NCBI GenBank assembly: GCA_033980235.1
Contig: CM067075.1
Span: 23,259,061-23,323,060 of the forward strand
DNA from: Diadema setosum
Lineage: Eukaryota; Echinodermata; Echinoidea; Diadematoida; Diadematidae
Direction: 5' to 3'
DNA length: 64,000 nt
Notes under the pieces: generated by a model
What the model saw: only the letters and a program-made list of their open reading frames with translations
Told to the model about the DNA's origin: nothing
Database searches by the model: none
Part shown: positions 33,060 to 44,639 of the stretch, piece by piece
Layout: the number at the start of each line of letters is the position of its first letter
How positions within the stretch are numbered: position 1 is the first letter of the stretch
Translations under genes and position numbers: made by a program

Positions 33060-34294
33060 ACAGAGAGGATCCCCGTGGATCAATGAGCAATATGATTATC
33101 ATCATAGCTATAAGGGTACGTGATTACAACAAAAGAAATATAGTGAAACTTAGGAAATAGAATTCTGCGAAAAAACACAAATATCATTAGAAATGAAGCA
33201 TATGATTTGAATAAAAAGTTAAAGAGGGTTTTTATTGTAGGCCTATATGCAATGAATTTGTCAGTGGTAATGATATGAGGAAAAGATGGAAGATGCTCAA
33301 AGATCTATTGCCAAATAAAAAAGTAAATGATAAGTCAAATACATGTATTGATGGTGAACTGATGATTTCACTATAGGATGCAAGAGTTTAAGGTTATGTT
33401 TAGTAATGTTAGCAAATTATGTTGTAGTAATAATGGAAAAATGATAAAACCCAGCAACGAAAAAATTGTGTGAATTATGTCAACAATGCACGAAATTGAG
33501 CTGAAGTGGTTTGAGTGTTACGTATTAGGGGGTGAACAATGCGTTTTTTTTTTTCTTTTGTAAAGGCAAGAGATCCGAATTTCTCCTCGTTAAGCAGGAG
33601 TTCCACAGGGTTAAATACTATTGCTCTATTGTATGTTAATCAATGATGTTTCTCATTAAAATCTTATTCTTTGGACGAAACTATCCTTTTATGCAGAGAA
33701 CACGGCAATATTTCACCCAGGGCATGCAGGGCATGAATCGCACACAGTACAGGAATAACTCCAAGCAGACACTCTACTCCTCAGTAAATGGTTTTCAAGT
33801 AATGTTATGATTGTTAATTCAGAAAAAAAAAATGAAAGTTTTATTCAGAACTCGTTGCGGTAAACAGATATTTTTTTTTTCAAATTTGTATGAACGATAA
33901 AGCCTTAAAAACTGTCACGAGACTCAAAAACCTTGGGGTGATCTTCAAACATACTCTTTACTGGAATGCACATGTCGATGATGTAATCCTGAAATTTTCT
34001 CGATATACACTGTACATGTATTGTGTGTATACGAATAGTCAAATCGTGTTTGACAAGCAAATCCATGAATCAATCGTATTTTTCTTTCTTACTTCACCAT
34101 ATTATCGAGTGCTGTTGGGCTGTATGTGGGGGTCTCTGGCAAAAGCAAATTCATTTACACTGCAACGATGTCAAAGTAAATATGCTCAGTTGATGTGTTG
34201 GCCATTACTATCAACACAATCTCTTACTTATGCTCTCAAATGGCAGTCGGTGAACAAAGCATCCACTACCTACCACTGCTGTGTTTTGATGTAG
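33060..34294 (+). pseudogene. Heavily decayed CR1-like LINE
   Basis: Scattered but ordered RT motifs across frames: PWINEQY (linker), AGVPQG (motif B), then an AENTAIFHPG segment standing where YADDT is expected, LLLSKWFSSN, and LKNLGVIF-type thumb motif near 33930. Many stops. Only fragments remain open. Confidence 0.6.
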
Positions 34295-35076
34295 CTCCAC
34301 CCGATACCCATTCACCATGAACTATCAATGCATAAAAAAAAAACAAGACATGCTGTTCGGTAAAACATGAACAATCAGCTCAGTCGTGCTATTCGATCAG
34401 GAATGAAACCTTTCTTTATCATGCATAGGCCGTCTATTGGAAACAGCTCAGCTGACATCAGATTTTATACTGCGCACTTCCTCTTTCAGTGTTGTACATC
34501 CAAACTATTATGCTGTTTGCGGGTGTGCTAACAACGAAAAAAAAAAGGGGTGTCTAAATATTCTGTCAATATCTGAACAACCACACAGGATGTAGATTTT
34601 AAATTTTAGATTGAATTAAAAAAAAATAGTTGTTCGCTCAACTGCGAAACTGCTTATTGGCCCAAATAGAAATGATAACTTTCTTTGGTTTATTTGTTTG
34701 CCTAGTATTTAGTACGAATTCATTCATTAGGTATCTATTCAACTGTAACTTCACAACCGATGATGAGAAAACAATGAAGCCAACTCATTTATCATAAAAC
34801 AAGTAAAGATCGATGCGAGAACCGTGGGAACGTTATGGTTTGGTTGACAAAACATTGGACTGCTGATCTGTGGTTACAGATCAGCAGTTGCGATCTTAAC
34901 AAATTTAATTTGTAGAGGGAGACAAAGTGAAGAAACTCAAACCTGAACCTTCACCCCTCTGAATAATATCTTTCTTTCATTTGATATGCCTTGTCCGCCT
35001 TGGACTACTTAACATAACAATGTCGGAATTTCGGAGCTTAGGTATTTGTTCCATGTTCATCGTGTCACTGCCGGCA

Positions 35077-35148
35077 ACCAGGGACAGCCTGGTGGTAGTG
35101 TTGCTGCCCGGAAAGCAGTAGATGACAGGTTCGAGTCCCACTGGTTCC
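35077..35148 (+). mobile_element. tRNA-like head of a third SINE family
   Basis: Contains a GGTGGTAGTG A-box-like word and a perfect B box (GGTTCGAGTCC) with ACCAG/CTGGT ends that can pair. It lies between two roughly 75-bp direct repeats (AATTTGTAGAGGGAGACAAA at about 34909 and 35190). Too degenerate in its arms to call a functional tRNA. Confidence 0.5.
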
Positions 35149-35554
35149 TTTTTTCCGACATGTTTGTTAATCTACTTCTTTTTTTTTTTAATTTGTAGAG
35201 GGAGACAAAGTGAAGAAACTCAAACCTGAACCTTCACCCCTCTGAATAATATCTTTCTTTTAGGAGATCACAAATTCGACGATTATTTTCATGATTTTTA
35301 TTTTATTTTATTTTTCATTTTATTTTCATGTTTGTTCGGTAAAACGTGAACAATCAGCTACTGTGCTATTCGATCAACAATGAAACCTTTGTTTATCATG
35401 CATAGGGCGTCTATTGGAAACAGCTTAGCTGACGTCAGATTTTATACTGCGCACTTCCTCTTTCATGTTGTACATCCAAACTATTGTGCTGTTTGCGGGT
35501 GTGATAAAAAAAAGGTGTCTAAATATTCTGTCAATATCTGAATAACCACATTTT

Positions 35555-36018
35555 ATGTTTCTGGGGTTAGTTCATTGCTTATAGACTCAGGAGAATAATG
35601 GAGGCATGACTGCTTTGCTCTGGAGTCAAGAATGCATGTGTTCTTTATTCACTGTTCTCCACTATATCATTCCAACACATTTACATTTGATACATCACTG
35701 TACATCATGTTTACAAACCATGTCCCGGTGACTTTCCGGTGTTGTTTACATTTATATACATCGCTTATCGTGAGATGAGGTGATGATAAATGACAGGGGA
35801 ACGGAAAGGAAGTGGGAATAGAAAGTGACTGTCAGCATGTCAGAAAATCATGATGAGAGATAAAGAAACCAGAGACCGATAAGAACTTGACTGAGGAAGG
35901 GTGGCTGTGAGATGGATGACTATGGAATGAATGAGACATGCTGTTCACTGCTACACCGTATAGACATGCTGTTCACTGCTACACCGTATAGACATAATAT
36001 TTCTTGTACAGACACAAT
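35555..36018. mobile_element. Unclassified 464-bp insertion with 5-bp duplication
   Basis: Absent from the duplicate at 34620. Flanked by CACAT on both sides. Contains two tandem copies of a 28-bp unit beginning GACATGCTGTTCACTGCT near its right end. No coding and no clear terminal inverted repeat. Confidence 0.5.
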
Positions 36019-36355
36019 ATCACATAGGATGTAGATATTTAATTTTGAATTGAATTAAAAAAAAAAAAGAGGGTTGTTCGCTCACAACTGCGAAACGTCG
36101 TACTGGCCCGAATAGAAATGATTTTTTTTTTTTTTTTTTGCCTATAGCTTTTAATACCAATTCATTCATTAAGTATCTATTCAACTATAACTTCACAACC
36201 GATGATGAGCAAACAATGAAGCCAACTCATTTATCATAAGGCAAGTAAAGATCGCTGGGAGTACCGTGGGAACGCTATGGTTTGGTTGACAAAACCTTGG
36301 ACTCGTAAAGAGGATATCACGACATCTCGTCGATATCTCGACGATTATTTTCATG

Positions 36356-37346
36356 AATGAGATACTTGTACCCCATTTGTACTATCAGGTGCACTATCCG
36401 AAAATGTGTGTTTGCTTTGGAAATAACAATGGAAAGGCCCCTTAATGGAAGAGGGCTTACACTGTAGAGACACTGCCTTGTACGTGAGGCAATGTTCTTC
36501 TCTCCCTCTCCCACCCCCTTTACTTTAGACTTGCACATTGGATTTTCAAATGACTTGATTGGTAAATGAGAAAATAACGCACCAATCAACAAATTTGTTT
36601 TGTTTTGCTGTTTTCTTTGTGTGATGTGCTTGCTAATTACATTCTTTGTTATCGTAGTGTGAGAATACACAATTATTATACAGCTCCATTTTCGGGACAC
36701 ATTCGGAGAAAAACTCCCCCGAATGTGGGACTTTCCAATTTTTTTCGACCTTCGCGTCCTTTGCGTGCCATTCGCTTGATCAATCGAAACAGCCCTTGTT
36801 ATATATGTCGTGGTGCGGAGTGCCCCCAAGACATGCTTCAAACGCTCGTGAGGATGTCTCAAGACATACGCGAGCAATTCGTGGATAGTTTGAAAAATGA
36901 TTGCACGAACTGCACATGTACTATGTAGCTGTTTTCGTAGGACAGACGCAAAACATTCATCAAACTATGCCTGGATCTGTTTGGGGTTTCGCGTAGATTT
37001 GAGAAAATCGCGCACGTCTTGAGTAGGTTGTGCACATGTAACGAAAAACAAATGATAACTTGGCATGCTGGAAACGTTGTAAAGAAATTGTGATTACATC
37101 TTTTTTTTTTTAATTCTCGCTGAACTGAAACAACACCACCAACAATTGACGACGCCCACGCTGGCTTGACGATCTTTTGCTGCATAAAGCCCTGTTTTAC
37201 TCGTCCTTACCCCGACAACGTCAGAACAACGTCCGGAGAACAAAATTCCTCGCCTCGTGCAATAAAACCGCGGGAGAGAGTAAGGGTGCCTTTTTAACAA
37301 ACACACACCGAAAACTTTCTCCAGGTAGGTTTCCTCATGCCAGAGA
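36356..37346. other. No supported gene
   Basis: Overlapping open frames on both strands at 36.3-36.9 kb (186 and 107 codons) lack recognised domains, sit in complementary register and have no splice or homology support. I treat them as chance. Confidence 0.35.
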
Positions 37347-37842
37347 CACACACGGCCGGATTTCGTACCGGGTCCATAAGGAATTAAAACCGTCTCGACC
37401 CGGTTCGATCCGTAGAGACCCGCATTGACCCGCATCGTAACCCGTGTCAATTCCTGTTGGATTCCGTGGGCTACGATACGGCGGTGAAAAATTTTGGTCA
37501 AGTTCAAAATTTTCTCACGGATTTCAATTCCTTATTGATATATGAATTGACCCGGTTCGAACCGCACTGACTCGCATAGACCCGCTTCAACCCGCAGCGT
37601 AAAACCGCACGAACCTTTGCCGTATACCGCATTGCCTTCATGCAACGGATGATGACAAGGTTTACGGTACGGGTCGAAGCGGGTTGACTCGGGGCAATAG
37701 GAGTCGAAAAGGATTCAGTTAAGGATTAATCAAGCGGATTTTTATACCGTTCCATACCGGTCAGTACGGGTCTCTACGGCTCGAACCGGGTCGATACGGT
37801 TTTAATTTCGTATGGACCCGGTTCGAAATCCAGCCGTGTGTG
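37347..37842. mobile_element. Large foldback element
   Basis: The left arm (from ACACACGGCCGG through GGGTCCATA and AATTAAAACCGT to GTAGAGACCCG) recurs inverted on the right (CGGGTCTCTAC, ACGGTTTTAATT, TATGGACCC, CCAGCCGTGTGT). The arms are about 90-100 bp. The middle is rich in GACCCGGTTCGAACCG-like words. No open frame. Confidence 0.75.
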
Positions 37843-38925
37843 ACTGTAGCATAAATTACCCTCCATTCCGGGACTAATCCGGCTCATTTTCACTCGGATC
37901 AAATCCGTTTTGTGACCCGGCCATGTGTTGCTCTAGCATAAACAACCAACCCGTTCATGCCCGAAGGAGGTGTGATTACAATCCATGCACGTGATCGGCG
38001 AGGGGTGTGTCATTCTGTGTGAACTATTGCGCATGATTATGTGTTGAGCGTATCAAAGGAATGTTACCGTGAGAGCGTTCTAAGAGAAGGGTCGTGGAGG
38101 TATAATGTCGGGGTAATTACCCTGGATAGGGTAAAATCCCCCCCCCCCCCCCACACACACACACACACACTCAGGTGGCCTTTCACCGCATGCGCGTTCC
38201 CGATTTTTCGGGAAAGGGGTATATTTTCTTAAATATAAATTACAATTTCTTTAAAATAGGGGGTCTTTTATCATTTTCCCCTGAAACATTTCTAATTAAA
38301 GGTCGTTTTTAAATCATCCCCCCCCCCTCCAAAAAAAAAAAAAAAAAATGAAACAGGTGTATGTCCCGAAAGAAAAAAATGAAACAGGAGTGCATGTTTT
38401 GCTGCAAAGCAATTGCTGCAAAGCACGCCAGGCTCCAGCTGGCCTTCTTTTCGTAGAATATTTCAGCTCATGCGTTACACGTATATACGACACTCTAGGC
38501 GCTGGTTTGCTTGTTTATGCATCGAATGGAGCTACAACACATAGCGTCCCATACTACTACTAGGTCTACATGTATTTCGTGGAGAATGTCCGAAGTTGCC
38601 TGTCAATCAATAAAACAATTAAACAACCACCGGACGTACACTGTTAACAAAGTGGATTAAAATGCATAGAAAATGAAATTTTGAAAATAAGTCTTGTTCA
38701 GATTCATTGTGATGTTGTTGGACAAATCTGTCCTACATCATTGCCTGTCCCCATACATAACACATGCTTATGGTACAGAAATGATGACCACGTTTTGTAC
38801 AGTTGACCGAGTGGTCCATTCATGAACCATGTACGCAGTAGGTGTGACTGACACCTCAACGATCTATGTACAGGTATAATAGTGCATAATATGGTAGACC
38901 TGCGTTCTCTAAGTGGGTTCATACG
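37843..38925. other. Non-coding with C/CA runs
   Basis: A related GACCCGGCCATGTGTTGCTC phrase at 37915 suggests a second relic of the foldback family. C run plus (CA)n at 38138-38171. No gene. Confidence 0.35.
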
Positions 38926-38964
38926 TCATTTCATTTCATTTCATTTCATTTCATTTCATTTATT
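38926..38964. repeat. (TTTCA)n, likely the tail of a minus-strand LINE
   Basis: Seven repeats of a pentamer followed by AT-rich sequence, the usual look of a CR1/L2-like 3' tail in reverse orientation. Confidence 0.6.
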
Positions 38965-39270
38965 AGGTTTCCACACAAATCATTATAGTGTTGTGTTTAC
39001 AACATCCATCAATGACAATGTAAAGTGACACATTATGAGTTATAAGTTCAGTATACAGGGCCTACAAACACCATTTACATAGCACAAAACCGATTGAAAT
39101 TATTTTCAAGGGTACATACATGACGGATGAATAAATCATGTGTGGAGGGAACCTATACATAGAAGCAGATGCTTGTAGGAGTTATTAGGTTCCCCGAAAG
39201 AAATTCAACACAGGCTGACACTCATACACTCTGCTCGCACGCAAGTACACCTGGACAAGCGTTTGTGCAC

Positions 39271-39308
<38 letters not shown>

Positions 39309-41575
39309 CAAGGAGAAGAGCATGACGAAAAGGAAGAGGAGAAATCACCAACTAGACCGTCATAGAGAAAGTATAAGTGACGGTACCTGCAGCTGCACGA
39401 GGAAAGAATAATGAAAGAAAAGAATTAAAAATAAAACCATGTTTAGACCTGTTCTGCAATCATTCCGAATAATCTATATCAGTATCAACCATTTCAAATC
39501 ATCTGCTAAATCATATCACACCAGAGTATCACAAAAACAAAGTTTATTTTTAAGCTTACATTTGAATGTATACCAACCGGGAGTTCGTCATATTTCACTA
39601 TCTATAGAATTCCTAAATCTAGGGCTATTGTAAATAAAAGTATTCTGTGATATTTGAAATCTAGTTTTCGGTATACGAAACATATCACTCTGTCGTGTTT
39701 GATATAGTATTTCTTTATTTTTCTTAAATAAAAACTCCAAAACTTCAGGCAAAACACAATTAAATTATTCAAATTATACATCAAAATTCCTAAGTTTATA
39801 AAGTCATTTTATGCATATCAATGACCACCTGATACTTGTGTGTGTGTCGAGGAGGGTGAGTGCATTTGTTAAGTGCTAAATAATTTGATTTCACTTCACA
39901 AAGAATTGTGGCGTAGGTATATACAAGCGGAAAGTCCACTAGTGATATGCCAGTCTGTAGTTATATAGGCCTACATGTATATAGGCCTATTTGAAGCTTC
40001 TTACGACCATACATGTGAAGGGTTCCTTGGACGGTTGTCCAACTTTTTATCTCCAAAAGATAATCATAAATTTTGAAGAATTATCAGATACCTGTAAATA
40101 TGTAAGAAAACAAGACAAGAAAAAATCAAGTTATCTCTGGAGTACATGTTAAATCATCATTATACACATGACATATTTCAGTACATGCATTCATCTCTCT
40201 TTTCTTTATCAGACATGTCCATCTGTAGAAATCCCAACCTGGACCCTGAAAGGAAAGTGCAGCAGGAAGTACATCTTCTCTGGTATATTCAGCATGAGAA
40301 CGTCCATGAAGCATGTAAATTCCTCTCCATGCAGGTGTTGAAATAATTGTGGACACTCTTCACCTCAGCACTCTTCCTTCATTTAGGGGTAGTTTTGTTA
40401 GCCTCCCTTCCAAAAACATGCCATGGGGGCAATTCAACTGGCCTCCCTTCCAAAATTTTAAAATAGGGGTGGGGGGGGGGGGTAATTTTGATGGCTCCCC
40501 TTCCAAAGGCCCGTGATAGGGAGTCAAATCCAAACCGATCTCCCTCCGTAAAGAGGGTAATTCCAGGAATCTAGAACAAGCATTGTGCATGGCCGGCGAA
40601 ACCGGGGGACCGGGGGGGGGGGGGGTCCAACTTTTTTTGGCACCATACAAAGGAATACTCTAGTACTCAGTACATAAGGCGTCACCTCTTTGCCCCCCCC
40701 CCCCCCACACACACACACACTTTTGTTTGTTTGTTTGTTATTTTATTTTACCTCGGATGTGCGTAATTGGCACTAGAAAGAAAGCGATAGAAATCTTGAA
40801 ATGTGCTGAAGATTTTTTTATGGGGGGGGGGGTGTCAGCTGAAAAAACCTGGAAATGGAAGAGAAAGATGGACTGAAGACATGTTTTGCTTGTCAGCTGG
40901 AGAAACCCGGAAGTGGCACCAGAAGTTACGCTGAATGCCTTTTACCGCGACAATGTCCCATCAACATTTTGTGACGACCATTTTAACAAGCAGGTTAACA
41001 AAAAAAAGAGAGAGGTTGCCAAGACTTTGTAGCGGTAACTCTGGTTTGAAAGGCTGTGTTAACACTTACTGTTTTCTTCGACATTCTCATTCTTTTAAAT
41101 GGTTAACAGGCCACGTGAAAACAACTCTTAAGCAGTACAAACTTTCAAGGATGTGGGGTTTCAAAGTGATTTATCAATTCACCACGATATTCATAATTTT
41201 GTTCATTAAAGCTCTCCCTAAAGTAAATAGAATTAGTCCTATTGTTCATATTCGTAGTCTACATCGCCCCGTTTATTCTGTCTATACCTCCCACCATGCC
41301 CACGTATCTCTCAATACACCTCGTCCTTCTTTCTACCCTTCTCGTTTTCCTGCTTGTTTTCATTCTTTCTTTCTTTCTCTCTCTCCCTCTCTCTGTCTCT
41401 CTCTGTCTCTCTCTCTCTCCCGAACATTATTTTGTTTGCCGCCAATTGATAATTGTGTTGCAACACCCAAGTTCATTCATAAGCAAGCAGAGGTACGCGT
41501 AAGGCGTGAACGGTTGTAGCGGAATATTTGTACTTTACGAGAGCGTAGAGATAAACTCAAACGAAATTCGAGAGG
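38965..41575. other. Non-coding, repeats only
   Basis: (CA)n at 39270-39305. 40370-40720 holds G and C runs with CTCCCTTCCAAAA repeats. (CT)n at 41368-41420. 41500-41575, just before the signal-peptide exon, is the likely 5' UTR/promoter zone of the SRCR gene, but no TATA box is evident. Confidence 0.35.
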
Positions 41576-41654
41576 ATGTTTCCGGTCAGGCTGACTTTTC
41601 TCTGCCTGGTGGTAGTGATCATTCGTGACTCTACAGCCACCGACTCCCAAGCAG
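41576..41654 (+). CDS. Signal-peptide exon, probably exon 1 of the SRCR-CCP gene
   Basis: The ATG is followed by MFPVR, a hydrophobic core LTFLCLVVVII and a polar RDSTA with a plausible signal-peptidase site, then TDSQA. The exon ends GCAG/GTGAGG, a strong donor, in phase 1. This matches the phase-1 acceptor of the first SRCR exon at 58112. What is seen: a signal peptide, a donor and the phase. What is inferred: that it joins the SRCR exons across a 16.5-kb intron. No other coding exon is visible between them. It directs the protein to the secretory pathway. Confidence 0.6.
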
Positions 41655-43059
41655 GTGAGGTTAAAGTAATCAATCAATCAAAAACCTAACGAATAATAAA
41701 GGTTGCATGTTTTGAAGGCGCCAGTTCAGCACACAGGGACAGGGTTGGACAGTGTAAATTGCGGAAATTCCGTTCTGCATCACACCAGCTCTACCAGCTA
41801 CATCAAACTTTACACTTTACGGAGGTACCGCAAAGTCTCTATCGAGTTCTGCAGTTCACGCTGTAGCAGTAAAGTAAACCAACAGACGTATAGGCTTTTG
41901 CGGCCAATTTCGCAATTTTGTCAGTCCGTTTAATAGAAGGATCACTCAGTTTAGCAGAACCCCTCGTTATCACACATACTGTGTTTCAAAATTGCAACTT
42001 GTGCGTTCTATTAAGCATTTCGATCAATGAAATTTACACATGTGGTTTTCGAACTCGTAAAAAGGGCACTGAAATTGGCTGGTACTTTACGTTCATTCAC
42101 ATTCGCCACCACTCGCCCGAAAGGGTATTTGAGTCATTCAATTTCGCGAATGGGCAGTCAAATCCCAAACATCTCATAAATTAACGTCATGTTATTTCTT
42201 TTTTTTTTAAAGGTGAGAATATTTAAACATGTGCATATCTATATATGACTTTTTGTTTCAATCACGCACTGTTAAACAGGAAAAGTATAATATTTTGACC
42301 CTATACAACTCGAGATTGTTATTCTGTGACGCCTCTTTTCTTTCTTACATGTCATTACAGCCCTACATGTCTAGTATTAGTAGTAGTATAATCATGACAG
42401 CATAAGTTAGATACAGACGTAAAAGACAGAGAAAGAATTACAGTCACATTTGATGATCATAACCTTGACTTCCCAGAAGTGACCGACACACTCGGAATAA
42501 AGTCTCAACGGCCAGATAAGTTGTGGCCACATGCATTATCTTCGGACTTGGAAACTAAGTAGGCACGTTGAAAAAAAAAACTGTTGCAAATATGAAATGT
42601 AATGATACTTACAAAACAATAACTATGTTGAAAGATAAAATAAAGAAAGAAGCAAAGCATAAACATGTGTGCCAAATTGACTGCAAAAGATGTTAAATTG
42701 AATGCCCAAAAATAATGAATTCGAATGAACGAGCGCGCGATATACCCTGTATACGTGATCATTCTAAATTGAATGAACGAAAAACGAAATGCTGCTTGTT
42801 TTACGAATTTCAATTAAAAAAGTGTTGATTCAAATGAAATTAAAAGTAATTTCAATGATCAAACAATGAATATGAATGAAGAGATCATGAAATTGAGATA
42901 CCGAACATGTCATCTACGGTAAATTTTGCTAAATTGAATTCAGTAATATGGATTTGGACTGACAAAAAAAAAAAAAAAAATCTAACGAGAAATTGACCGG
43001 GAAAACCTATTATTAAGGAATATGACTCACAAGGATCGAATAGTTTTGGTTGAGACCTA
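41655..43059 (+). other. Start of the large intron, no exon seen
   Basis: AT-rich, no SRCR, CCP or other domain exon recognised in either strand. Confidence 0.4.
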
Positions 43060-43380
43060 ATTTCAGGTTTCTAACACTTTAGGGTGAGATAATGACAGAC
43101 CTTTTATGAGATATAAAAGAACATGTAATGCCAAGAGGAATTCAACGTTTATTTGATGAAAATTTGTTTTGAAATGGCCGAGATACGCAAAATAGAGCAA
43201 TCCTAATAAAAGGTGCGACCCACTTTTTATTATGATCGCTTTATTTTACTTTGTTTTTGGATGTCTCAGCCATTCCAAAACCGATTTTCATCAAATAAAC
43301 TTTGAATTTGTCTTAGAATGGTATGCTCTGTACTATATCACAAGTGGTTTATTGGTATCTCACAAAAAAAAGAAAATAAA
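43060..43380. mobile_element. Foldback element (GAGGAATTCAACGTTTATTT family)
   Basis: The sequence is a large imperfect palindrome centred near 43218: AATTCAACGTTTATTTGATG and TTTTGAAATGGCCGAGATA on the left recur inverted on the right. Relatives: 58600-58985 (whole) and the 16.84, 18.91 and 21.15 kb half copies in the tandem blocks. Confidence 0.7.
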
Positions 43381-43804
43381 GCCTAATCTTCGCCTCCACC
43401 ATCCATTTAACATATCACTCGGGTATGAAGATCAGTAAATGGTAATCTATCACATCGTGGACGTATAGCAGCTGCTTACAATGACATCGATTATGGTCAG
43501 CCAGTTAAATGAACCCTTTAGTCCCCTTTAGTCCTGATTATTGTGACTTCTTGGCTTAATGTCATCACCCTATATGATCTTCATCTTTAGAAGCTGCAAA
43601 ACAAAACAGCCTGTCTCACCACGGAAGTATAGAGGAGTGGAATCTCTTTCCAATTTGTGCTATATGCGTAGGCTCTTTGTTTGTTTTTGTTTGTCTTCTA
43701 TCGTTCCATATTCCACATTTCAACATATGAATAAACCATAAACACAACGATACAAAAACATGACTGAATTGTCAAGTAAAATATAAACATTTAAGACAAC
43801 TGAG
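43381..43804. other. Non-coding intron sequence
   Basis: Nothing recognised. Confidence 0.35.
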
Positions 43805-44030
43805 TATATGAATATAAGAACGACCCAAGTCCATGGAAGACCATTTCGAGTAAACTAAAAAAAAACTTCATATCTTTTTTGTTTGTCCAATAATATTCTA
43901 TTTAACTGTGATGGGATGGCAACATTGTATATACAAATTAGAACATATATTATTATGACAATTAACATTAACATTAATTGTGGGGAGGCCATTTTGTGTG
44001 ATGGACTTGGGTATTTCTTTGATTCATATA
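43805..44030. mobile_element. MITE with TATGAATATAAGAACGACCC termini
   Basis: The left end TATGAATATAAGAACGACCC continues as AAGTCC. The right end has the inverted partner GGACTTGGGTATTTCTTTG, then ATTCATATA. About 226 bp, AT-rich. A sister copy is at 47749-47941, so the LINE between is flanked by two family members. Confidence 0.65.
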
Positions 44031-44639
44031 ACGTTTCATCAATTCATTTGACATAATAATGCCCAAGATTTTGTATTTTTCCTGCGACATAGCATGGCGT
44101 CAAGTTTCCATTGTTCTTTACATACCTTGTCAAGCTTGAGCATGCATATTTTTGTCTGTTTGTCTTTTTTTTTAAAAAAAATCTTGCTCTTGAGTGCAAT
44201 GCACTGATAATTGCCCAACTATCGCTGTGCAACATTGCTTTCATACCCTGGTACTGTGAATTTCACGAGGTTCTTAAGTTCAATACATGAATGCATATTT
44301 TCACACGCGCCATAACAGTCACTTGTTGTTTGTGTCGGTTTCATACAGAGTTGACAGCCACTAGCTGTGGAATGTGTTTTTCACACGAGATAAATGCATG
44401 TACGTCGTCCGACAAGTTTCCCATAGTCTTTCTCTTTTTCTTGTTAGTTTCTTTTCCTCCTTACCTTCCGTCATTTTTTTTTTTCGTTTTCTTCTTCGTC
44501 CTTTTCCCTTTTTCTCCTTTTCCTTCTGTATTTCTGTATGGGTGATGTCAGGCTTTGATTTACAAAACACTGCTGATTTCGCTTTTCAAGGATAATGTAT
44601 GCATATATATACCGTTCATAAAACGTTTGTATTATTTTA
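44031..44639. other. Non-coding intron sequence
   Basis: Pyrimidine tract 44420-44530. A short Cys-containing open segment (44351-44430) has an AG before it but no donor, so it is not called an exon. Confidence 0.35.

Larger units (their letters stand above)
34354..36355. repeat. Direct duplication, each copy with a different insertion
   Basis: GTTCGGTAAAAC begins related blocks at 34354 and 35333. They share long stretches: CTGACATCAG or CTGACGTCAG, TACTGCGCACTTCCTC, TTTGCGGGTGTG, CGATGATGAG and GGTTTGGTTGACAAAAC. Copy 1 carries a segment (about 34863-35263) with a tRNA-like SINE head. Copy 2 lacks that but carries a 464-bp insertion (35555-36018) flanked by CACAT. A diverged third relative is at 52303-52510. 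Confidence 0.75.

Noticed and set aside
36317..36928. 186-codon minus-strand and 107-codon plus-strand open frames
   Set aside because: No recognised domain, overlapping opposite strands, no splice context; most likely chance.
44351..44430. Short Cys-containing open segment after a CATACAG acceptor in the large intron
   Set aside because: No donor follows in frame and no domain is recognisable, so it is not called an exon of the SRCR gene.
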